A stretch of DNA of 64,000 nt from Nitratireductor thuwali (GTDB lineage Bacteria; Pseudomonadota; Alphaproteobacteria; Rhizobiales; Rhizobiaceae): assembly GCF_036621415.1 (NCBI RefSeq), contig NZ_CP030943.1, positions 124,001 to 188,000 of the forward strand, read 5' to 3'. Within the stretch, counting starts at the first letter, position 1, and the number at the start of each line of letters is the position of its first letter. The position numbers were made by a program, and so were the translations under genes. Shown piece after piece: positions 27,277 through 35,200 of the stretch. The notes beneath the pieces are model-generated. The model saw nothing but the letters and a program-made list of their open reading frames with translations, was not told where the DNA came from and ran no database searches.

Positions 27277-27781
27277 ATAAGAGTCCTTTCCTTCACGGTC
27301 TGGCCGAAGGCTCGAGCCGACCCCCTGCCGGCCCTCCCTTCGGGCGCGGTCCAGAAAAACCGGCGGAAGGAGGAGGCTTCAGGGTCCGTGCGGACCAAAG
27401 CCGAGCGGACCAGCCTTGCGGGCAAGCAGGGCCTTTGCCCTCGCGCCGTCCCGCTGGGCTGGTTTGCCGAGGCTGGTGCGCATGGCCGCTCCGCGGCGCG
27501 CCAGCGGCCTTGAAGGCTCCGGCCGCCGGTTTAGGACCGAAGCCAAAACCGAAGGGAGGCCGGCAGGGGGGTGGCGTTCCACCGAAGCTGACCCATGAAG
27601 GAAGTGATAATGACCCGGGACAGCACGCCTGTCATCCCGACAGGCTGGACACCCCGGCATCTTGCGGCCGAACACTGCGGTCCTCGCTTCTCTTCCTGAT
27701 GATGGCGGTCGCACACGCCCGAGGAGCGAGCTCCCGTGAAACGGTATCGATCGAGTCAGTTCCTTCGACGTCTGGAAGGTA
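27277..27781. other. Intergenic region with a hairpin
   Basis: About 500 GC-rich bases without a credible gene. It contains a 7-bp hairpin (GCCTGTC, loop ATCCC, GACAGGC) at 27627-27645, about 140 bases past the end of the gene at 27782-28099 and possibly its terminator. Confidence 0.5.
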
Positions 27782-28099
27782 TCAGCCGACAGGCGCCTTG
27801 CGTGCGGGATCGGGGCCTGGACGGGCCGATCGGGGTCGTTGTTCCGCTCTTGGCTCTCGCGCGGTGTTCCATTCGGGAAACGGTGTTGCTCCCGGCGCAT
27901 AATCGGCCGGAATCACGACCGGTGCCATCGATGCGGCGAGGTCCTCGCCGGCGACGGCCCAGTCGACAATTGTGCCGGCCGCCGGAACAGCCGCTCCACA
28001 CCGGTCGAACTGGTTTTCCAAAGCAGCTGCGACAGCCGACCGGGGACTGACGGCGTGCGTATCGACGAGGATGTGGACCGCGACGAGATAGGTGGTCAT
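27782..28099 (-). CDS. Small hypothetical protein
   Basis: A 105-residue protein: MTTYLVAVHILVDTHAVSPRSAVAAALENQ, then VDWAVAGEDLAASMAPVVIP and an Arg/Pro-rich tail that looks disordered. No named family recognised. ATG 28099 follows GGAG at good spacing; the long upstream extension of the frame is Arg/Ser-rich and not protein-like. Same strand as the neighbouring element genes. Similar short proteins beginning this way accompany DUF736/ArdC blocks, from memory only. Confidence 0.6.
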   Translation of the reverse strand: MTTYLVAVHILVDTHAVSPRSAVAAALENQFDRCGAAVPAAGTIVDWAVAGEDLAASMAPVVIPADYAPGATPFPEWNTAREPRAEQRPRSARPGPDPARKAPVG

Positions 28100-28295
28100 C
28101 GGTTGGGTCTCCGTGCTGGATGGTTGAAGCGTGGCGCGCGGATCGAGACGAGCACCGCGCGCTTCCAGGCATAGGCGCCTGCGAAGCGATGGCGATGGCG
28201 CTTGTGTTGGACGACAAGACGGGGACGTGCGCCCTCCATCCCGAACACAGCCCGCCGGCCGAAGCGGACGGCTATGGCCTTCCATGGAATGGGCA

Positions 28296-28740
28296 TCACC
28301 GCCCCCAGGCGACAAAGCTCGAGGGTCCGTCACAGGATGCGTGGCGCGCCGGATCGACGACGAAGCCGAATCGGCCAACCTCGTACTCACTGGCCGCGAC
28401 CAGAAAGCGCTGGCGCTCGAGGCCCTCACCACGGCCTCCACCGAGCGTGGCGATCACCTCAATAAAACGTTCGTGGTGCTCTGATCTGATCGCCGACACC
28501 ACGACCCAGTCACCCGCATGCCGCGCCTCGAATGCCCGGCGATCCTTCTCGCGGGATTCGCGGCCGGCGCGCGCACCAGCGTGTGGCGAGAAAATACTGA
28601 CCGACGCGCCCCGGCAGCATGGCAAAGACAGTGTCATCGACGCGCGCCACGGGAAACCCTTCAGCGCTGATGCCGAAACAAACGTCCGACTGGTCGGGCG
28701 TCCCGCACGACCGATGGTGCGATGACTGAGAACGGATCAT
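28296..28740 (-). pseudogene. Frameshifted hypothetical gene
   Basis: ATG 28740 overlaps the stop of the upstream gene as ATGA, so a coupled gene is expected. Its frame reads CFGISAEGFPVARVDDTVFAMLPGRVGQYFLATRW and then degenerates to a stop at 28510. The next frame takes over with protein-like sequence, AFEARHAGDWVVVSAIRSEHHERFIEVIATLGGG, ending at 28296. One extra base near 28560-28580, in a GC-repetitive stretch, explains both. Repaired, it would encode about 147 residues of unknown function. Confidence 0.5.
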
Positions 28741-29210
28741 GCCGCCCTCCCCTCGATCTGATCGGCCGCGGCCTCGTCGGCGGTCACCTCACGGAGCACG
28801 GCATTTGGATAGCCGTTCCGCGACAACCATTCATCGGCGGCCTGACGGTTGGCCGCGACATGGACGAGCTCGGCCTCATCGCCGGGGCGGTCGAATACGA
28901 GGACGGAGCCGATGGCGGGCCGTTCGACTACCGTGAAGGCGAGGTCGCTATCGACCGAGACGGTCTTGAAGACCCTGAGCACGATCACCGCCTTGCTGCC
29001 GAAATCCCCCTCATGAAGTGTGATCGCGGCTGGTATTGTGGTTTCGCCGACCTGCGTGCCGGTCTGTTTCCTGACGAGCCGGCCGGTGTTGTTGCGACTT
29101 TCCCAGGCCCGCAGCTTGCGCCGATGGCGCTCGGGGGGCCGCGGGGTGCCGTCGGAATAGCGGATGATCGCGCCCAGCGGCACGTGGTCAAAGATCAGTT
29201 GCGCGGACAT
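28737..29210 (-). CDS. Hypothetical protein of mobile elements
   Basis: A 157-residue protein: MSAQLIFDHVPLGAIIRYSDGTPRPPERHRRKLRAWESRNNTGRLVRK, then GDFGSKAVIVLRVFKTVSVDSDLAF and a C-terminal acidic part. No domain recognised beyond its resemblance to uncharacterised genes near ParB-like proteins on alphaproteobacterial elements. ATG 29210 follows GGAGGA at ideal spacing. The stop overlaps the next start (ATGA), so it leads a two-gene unit with the frameshifted gene at 28296-28740. Confidence 0.7.
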   Translation of the reverse strand: MSAQLIFDHVPLGAIIRYSDGTPRPPERHRRKLRAWESRNNTGRLVRKQTGTQVGETTIPAAITLHEGDFGSKAVIVLRVFKTVSVDSDLAFTVVERPAIGSVLVFDRPGDEAELVHVAANRQAADEWLSRNGYPNAVLREVTADEAAADQIEGRAA

Positions 29211-29299
29211 GACGTCCTCCTGTTCTGGATGCTGAAACGAAAGCGCCGCCGGGGTGGACCGGCGGCGGATCAGGCATTCGAAAGAGAAGGGTGGTGGGG

Positions 29300-30967
29300 C
29301 TATTCGGCGGCCTCGCGGAACCCTTCGCTGTCGTCGTGGTCCGGGTCGACCGGTTTGGCGCCCGTGCCATCCGGCTCCTCGTCCTCCTCTGTGACCGTGT
29401 TGGACGCGAGCCACGCCGCGAGCGCGTCGCGGTCGGGTGCGAAGAACGCCGAGGGATGAACGAAAGTCTGCTCGTTGAACGCCTCGACCAGCGCCGCCCG
29501 CGTATCCTTGACCCGGGCCCGGGGCAGGACGGCGGTGCCTTCGCACGACGCCTCGAGGGCGGTGCGCGACAGGCAGGACAGGAAGTCCTCCGTGCCCATA
29601 TTGGGCAGGAACCCGTCGGCGCCAACCGCCTCGCCCGCAGCGCGGGCAACGATGCCGCTATTGGTCCGGTTCTCCTGGCAGGAGAGCACCTCGATCAGCA
29701 TGGAACGGACGGCAACGCGCAGCGTCTCCATGTCGAAGGAGAGCTTGCCCTCGGCGTCGAAGAGCGCCGCCGCGTGACGCGCGATCCGTTGATTGCCATA
29801 GTAGTAGTCGTCTCCACCTCCATTGGCGGAATCGACCCTGACATTCTGGCCGGCGAAGGCGAGGACCAGCAAGGCCATCAGCGTGTCGTCCTCGATCGGC
29901 GCGCGGCCGAGCGCCTCATGAAGGGCATCGGTGCGGAGGTCGCCGATCATCTCGATACCCTTGCGGGTGACATCGGGCCGCGTCTTGGGCATCACGACGG
30001 CATCCTCGCCCGAAGACCCGTTGCCCTTTGCCGGCTTCGTCTCCGGCATCCGGAAGTGAACGGACTGCACCTTGCCGTCGCGGTCGAGATACAGGGCGGT
30101 GTAGTCCGACTTCTTCGGCTTGCCGTAGACGCGCTCGGCCTTCTTGGGCAGCTCCGGCTGGCCCCAGCTATTGGCCTCGGTGATGACACCCTTCTTGGGC
30201 AGGTTGCGCGTCATCCACTCCTGCTGCGCACCGAGATAGGCTTCGACATCGGTGGTGTAGCGGCTGTCCTCGTCGGCGGGCGCGAACAGGTCCTCGACCC
30301 AGGAAATGCCGTAGGCCTGGGCCAGTTCGTCGTCGAAGCTGGCATCGCGCGCATACATTCGGGTCTTGGAAAGGCCGTTGGCCACGCTCCACCAGGAGAC
30401 CTGGGGATCGCCCTTGCCGGGCTTGTGCGCCTTCCACACCTCCCTCTGCTCGTCGAGGGAGGCCGCCGCGATCGTGCGCAGCTGGCTTTCGTTGGGCATG
30501 TCGCCCCTGGCCATATGATCGAGTATGGCCGGCAGCACATTGGCGAGCAGCCGCAGCTTTCGGATCTGGCGGACCGAAAGCGCGAGGGCGACGGCGATCG
30601 CCTCCTCTGTCCAGCCGATGGCGACGAGGCGCTCGATCGCCCGCCACTGGTCGACCGGATTGAGCCCTTCATGGGCGAGCGTTTCGACGAGCGAACGCAT
30701 GGCGCCGCCATCCTCGGCGGCTTCTCCGACGATGACCGCGATCTCTTCGAGACCGGCGGAGATCGCCTGCTTGACGCGGCGGTGCCCGGCCTGGATGACA
30801 AAGCCGTTGCCGCCTTCGGCCTGAGGCGCCACGACGGGCGGCTGCACGATGCCGACCGCCTTGATCGTGGCGAGCAGCAGCGCATCGGCCTGGGGATTGG
30901 ATTTCGAGCGGCGGGCCTTGTCGGGATTTTCGACGAGCGCGCGCGGATCGACGAGCTTGATTTCCAT
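29300..30967 (-). CDS. ParB/Spo0J-like nuclease-domain protein
   Basis: A 555-residue protein. The N-terminal ParB domain is clear: LVDPRALVENPDKARR, VGIVQPPVV, and FVIQAGHRRVKQAI (the GHRR box), followed by a KorB-like helical region with VALALSVRQIRKLRLLANVLP as helix-turn-helix. The remaining 350 residues have no recognised fold. Such long ParB-like proteins are common on conjugative elements and are distinct from segregation ParB; no parA neighbour is present, so a partition role is not supported. ATG 30967 follows AGGAGCATCCC. Confidence 0.85.
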   Translation of the reverse strand: MEIKLVDPRALVENPDKARRSKSNPQADALLLATIKAVGIVQPPVVAPQAEGGNGFVIQAGHRRVKQAISAGLEEIAVIVGEAAEDGGAMRSLVETLAHEGLNPVDQWRAIERLVAIGWTEEAIAVALALSVRQIRKLRLLANVLPAILDHMARGDMPNESQLRTIAAASLDEQREVWKAHKPGKGDPQVSWWSVANGLSKTRMYARDASFDDELAQAYGISWVEDLFAPADEDSRYTTDVEAYLGAQQEWMTRNLPKKGVITEANSWGQPELPKKAERVYGKPKKSDYTALYLDRDGKVQSVHFRMPETKPAKGNGSSGEDAVVMPKTRPDVTRKGIEMIGDLRTDALHEALGRAPIEDDTLMALLVLAFAGQNVRVDSANGGGDDYYYGNQRIARHAAALFDAEGKLSFDMETLRVAVRSMLIEVLSCQENRTNSGIVARAAGEAVGADGFLPNMGTEDFLSCLSRTALEASCEGTAVLPRARVKDTRAALVEAFNEQTFVHPSAFFAPDRDALAAWLASNTVTEEDEEPDGTGAKPVDPDHDDSEGFREAAE

Positions 30968-31369
30968 CGGGATGCTCCTTTTCGGGGTTCGGGGTCCAGC
31001 ACCACGCCGGTCCCTCTTCGTCTTCTTTTCAAAGACACTCCCCGGCCCGCGGAGCGGACGGGCCGGTGCAACTGCGGCCGAGCATCCCTGCCCGGCTGGG
31101 CGAGCATGGCTCGTGAGCCATCGCGACGACCGACGGGCCGGGATCGCGAGCGGCGCGGTTGACGTGAAACCGCCAGCGGACTGGCCGCTCTGCGAGGGGT
31201 TCTTCTGCCCCTGCTTTCCTCTCCGCGTTCCCGCCCTGCCCTGATCCGCTTCTTGCCCATTGGCATGCAGCGATTGGCCAGTTCGCCGATATTCTACGCA
31301 GCCCTTGATCGCCGTTCCAACTGACGCTATGTTGCGTCATAACTACCGGCAATCGATTGAGGCGACAGA
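30968..31369. other. Divergent intergenic region with two dyads
   Basis: About 400 bases between the ParB-like gene (-) and the Xre/RES pair (+). It contains an 8-bp inverted repeat at 31042-31066 (CCGGCCCG, 9-base loop, CGGGCCGG) in the ParB-gene leader and the dyad at 31322-31339 next to the antitoxin gene. No gene seen. Confidence 0.55.
31322..31339. promoter_or_regulatory. Candidate operator of the Xre/RES pair
   Basis: An inverted repeat TGACGC-TATGTT-GCGTCA, 31 bases upstream of the antitoxin start. Xre-type antitoxins of RES modules autoregulate through dyads in this position. Confidence 0.55.
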
Positions 31370-31720
31370 ATGAATCTCGCGCAATATTCAGATCACGGGA
31401 TGTTCGCGCCCAGCAAGATCGCAAGTGTCTTTCGCACAACGAGCGAGGAGATCGCGCGGACGGTCGGCCTCGGCAAGGACGCGATTCAGCGCAAGGATCG
31501 GATGCGCTCGGACAAGACACAGCGCCGCCTGCGCGAGATGGTGGAGATCGTGAACAAGGTCGAACCGCGTTTCGGCTCCGCGCTGATGGCTTACGCCTGG
31601 TATCGGTCCGAGCCGCTGCCTGGATTTTCCGGCCAGACGGCTATGCAGCTGGTGCGCGATGGCCGGGCCGAAGAGGTTCTCGATTTCATCGACGCGGTCG
31701 ACGCCGGCGTTCACGCCTGA
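31370..31720 (+). CDS. Xre/MbcA-type antitoxin (DUF2384)
   Basis: A 116-residue protein with an N-terminal helix-turn-helix (SKIASVFRTTSEEIARTVGLGKDAI) and the C-terminal DUF2384 toxin-binding domain (FGSALMAYAWYRSEPLPGFSGQTAMQLVRDGRAEEVLDFI, including the conserved PGF and the ...G.A..V.. pattern). This is the antitoxin of a RES-Xre type II system. ATG 31370 chosen; the RES toxin starts three bases after the stop, the standard gene order. Confidence 0.88.
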   Translation: MNLAQYSDHGMFAPSKIASVFRTTSEEIARTVGLGKDAIQRKDRMRSDKTQRRLREMVEIVNKVEPRFGSALMAYAWYRSEPLPGFSGQTAMQLVRDGRAEEVLDFIDAVDAGVHA

Positions 31721-31722
31721 CC

Positions 31723-32223
31723 GTGGCGCTCACCTATTCCGGAAAACTGTACCGGGCGCTCAATCCTGTCTTCGCGCGCGAACCGATGTCGGGACGCGGA
31801 GCGGAACTCTATGGCGGCCGGTTCAATCCAAAGGGCGTACCGGCGCTCTATGCGTCGACATCCGTGCTGACGGCCCTAAGGGAAGCCAACCAGGTGGGCG
31901 ATCTGCAACCGACAACATTGGTGTGTTACCGCGCTGAGATCGAAATGGTCTTCGACACCGGCGACGCATCGGCGCTGGGCAGGGCCGGCTTCGACGAAAT
32001 CGCGCTGGCCGATTCGACCTGGCGCGATCAGATGAGGAAGACGGGCGAGGCGCGCACGCAGCGCTTCGCACGCGAACTGATAGCGGAAGGCTATAACGGC
32101 CTGCTGGTTCGCAGTTTCGCCAAGGGAGCGGGTCCGGGCGACATGAACCTCGTGCTGTGGCGATGGGGTGAAAGCGCCCCGTCTCGTCTGGAGCTGATCG
32201 ATGATGAGGACCGGCTGCGGTAA
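31723..32223 (+). CDS. RES-domain toxin
   Basis: A 166-residue RES-domain protein: LYRALNPVFAREPMSGRGAELYGGRFNPKGVPALYAS carries the Arg and the GGRFNP motif, TALREANQVG the conserved Glu, and the later segment NGLLVRSFAKG the conserved Ser region. RES toxins degrade NAD+ (or ADP-ribosylate targets) and halt growth. GTG 31723 is the only suitable start after the antitoxin stop. With the upstream Xre protein it forms an element-stabilising module. Confidence 0.9.
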   Translation: MALTYSGKLYRALNPVFAREPMSGRGAELYGGRFNPKGVPALYASTSVLTALREANQVGDLQPTTLVCYRAEIEMVFDTGDASALGRAGFDEIALADSTWRDQMRKTGEARTQRFARELIAEGYNGLLVRSFAKGAGPGDMNLVLWRWGESAPSRLELIDDEDRLR

Positions 32224-32235
32224 GGGCGGAACCCT

Positions 32236-35200
32236 TCAGGCAGCCTTCTCAACTCCTGGCGCGGTGGCGATGGCGTCATCGGCCAGCTGCTTTTCGAGCT
32301 CGTACAATTGCCGGCGCTTGTCATCAAGCTCTCCGGCAAAGGCGAAGGCTTCGCACTGGCGGGCGCGGTAGGCGGCGAGCCTGCGCTCTGCGTCCGCCAG
32401 TCGCTGGCGATACCGAAGCCGCTCGTCCTCGAACCCCGACAGCGCGTGCTCAAGCCTTGAGATTGCACCAAGCGGTGTCGTGGTGACGGGAAGTTCAATC
32501 TCGTCTTCGGCGCCGGCGCGCATCAGCATGGTGGTGTAGCCAAATCCATCCCCACCGAACTGCTCGCCGGAGAATCCGACATCGAAGCCGCCGATCGAGG
32601 CGATCACGGTGTCGCCCTCCCGCTGCAGCTGGACGAGGGTGAGGATCTCCTTCATCAGCGCGCGGCCGGCGGGCTTGCGCTCGGAAAAGGACGTGCCGGC
32701 GACCGTCATTGCAAAGGCCTCGCCCGCGGTCGGAACACGCCGGTCGATGTCCTGTCCGATGTCGGAAATGCGGCGGGTCGCGGTCTCGATGTCGCGTTCG
32801 GCCTCGCGAATCTGACGGCGTACCGCATGCTGGTCGTCCGTATGGGCGGCGCGCAGACGCTCCAGCCGGGCGATATCGGCTTCGAGCCCGGCCTTTTGCA
32901 TCAGGCGCGGGTCGCCCGAAGCGATCGCCTTGGCCATGGCGAACTGGTTGGCCTGGCCCTCGCCCAAATCCTCGAGCCTGCGGATCGAGGTGTCGCCGGA
33001 AAGGGCCGCGGCGATGAAACGGGCCTTGCGCTCATTGTTCTGCCACATGGTGGCGTCGAGCGAACCTTCGGTGGCATAGGCGAAGATATCGATCACGTCA
33101 TGCTGATTGCCCTGCCGGCCGATGCGCCCCTCGCGCTGCTCGATCTGCGAGGGCAGCCACGGCACGTCGAGATGATGCAGGGCCTTGAGGCGCAGCTGGG
33201 CGTTGACGCCGGTGCCCACGGTTTCCGACGAGCCGATCAGGAACCGCACCTTGCCGGCATTGACGTCACCGAACAGGCGGTGCTTGGCCTGCGCGCGTCT
33301 GTAGTCCTGCATGAAGGCGATCTCCGACGCGGGCACGCCCCTGCGCACAAGCTCGTCCCGGATCCAGCGATACGCAGAGAACCCCCTGCTCTTTTCCACG
33401 CTGATCGTGCCGAGATCGGAAAAGATCATCTGGGCGGCGCCGGGCAGATCGAAGCAATCGCCATCGGGCTTGCGATAGGTGTTCCGTGAGGTTTCCGACC
33501 AGATGCGGAAGGCGTTACCGATCAGGTCGTTGAGCTTGTTGTCGGGCTCGTCTCCATTGTCGGGTTCGACTAGGCGCAGGTCGATTGCAGCGTGACGGCC
33601 GTCGGTGATCACCGACAACAGGATGTCGTCTCCGGGCTTTGCCGGTCCCTCCCGTTCCTCGATCGCCTTGATGCGGGCGTCGAGCACGGTCTGGTAGCGT
33701 TTGAAAGCGGCGGACGGCCTGGAGGTCCTGATCTGCCGCTTGCCGGTCGAGACCGCCGGCACCTGCACATACTGGCGCAAGTCCTCCGGCAGCACGACGT
33801 CCGCAAAGGAGCGGAACATGGCGATGAGCTCGGGCACGTTGACAAAGGTGGCAAAGCGCGTGACCGGCTTGTATTTGCCCGAGGGCTGAAGCTCGAGTTC
33901 GGTCGTCACATCGCCGAAGGTCGATGCCCAGGCGTCGAACTCGTGCAGACCGCGCTCCTTCAGCGCCTCAATGCCGAGGAAGCGCTGAACGGAGAACATT
34001 TCGCCAAGGGTGTTGGTGATCGGGGTGCCCGAGGCCAGCACCAGCGCACGGCCGGGGTTCATCGTCTCAACGAAGCGGGACTTGACGTAGAGGTCCCATG
34101 CCCGCTGCGAGCCCGTAGGATCGACACCTTTCAAGCTCGAGATGTTGGTGGCAAAGGAGAGCTTGCGGAACTCCTGGGCCTCGTCGACGATGATCTGATC
34201 GATGCCGAGCTCGGAAATGGTCAGCAGATCGTCCTTTCGCGTGGCGAGCGCCTCCAGCCGTTCCTTGAGCCCCTCCTTCAGCCGCTCGAGTCGCTTGCGC
34301 GACACGCGGTCGTCGCTTCCGACCGTGGTAAGCAGGTCTTCGTAGAGCTCCAACTCGTCCTGAATCATCTGCTGTTCGAAGGTGGACGGAATGGAGATGA
34401 ACCTGAACGCCGAATGGGTGATGATGATCGCATCCCAATTGGCCGTGGCGGCACGGGCGAGGAAGCGATGCCGCTTGTCCTTGGTGAAGTTGGTCTCGTC
34501 GGCAACGAGGATGCGGGCGGTCGGGTAGAGCGCCAGGAACTCGCGCGCCGCCTGCGCCAGACAATGACCGGGAACGACCAGCATCGCCTTGGCAATCAGC
34601 CCGAGCCGCTTCTGCTCCATGATGGCGGCCGCCATGGTCATGGTCTTGCCGGCTCCGACGGCGTGGGCGAGATAGGTCGAGCCCGCCGAGATAATGCGCC
34701 AGATGCCGCGTTTCTGGTGCCCATAAAGAGAAAAGGCGCCTGAGGCGCCCGGAAGCTGAAGGTGATCGCCGTTGAACGTTCGCGGGGCGATGTTGTTGAA
34801 CCGGTCGTTATAGTCCCGGACAAGCCGATCGGTGCGGCCGGGATCGGACCAGATCCATGTCTGGAACGCCGTCTTGATCTTTGTGAGCTTCTCCTTGGCC
34901 GCCTCGGTGTCGACCACATTGAGGACGCGCTTCTCGCTATCGCCCTCCTTCACGGTGTCGAAAATCTGCGGCACCCGGCTGTTGAGCGCATCGGCGAGAA
35001 GCTCGCCAGCGTGCCGCCGATCGGTGCCCCATTCCGAGGTGCCGGCGGCTGTGTACCCGAGCTGGCGTGCCTCGACCGTCCAGGAGGCGAGCTCCGGCAT
35101 GTGGCGGATCTTGATTTCGGCGCCCATCATCTCCCTGACGAAATCGACAATGTCGGCGGCGGGAATCCAGGGGGCACCCAGACGGGCCGTGATATCGGAC

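Noticed and set aside
29300..30967. Plasmid partition ParB (with ParA)
   Set aside because: ParB domain is real but no ParA gene or parS repeats are near; a partition role is not supported.
29291..31162. 623-residue open frame on + opposite the ParB-like gene
   Set aside because: Mirror frame of a conserved coding gene; composition typical of antisense in high-GC DNA.
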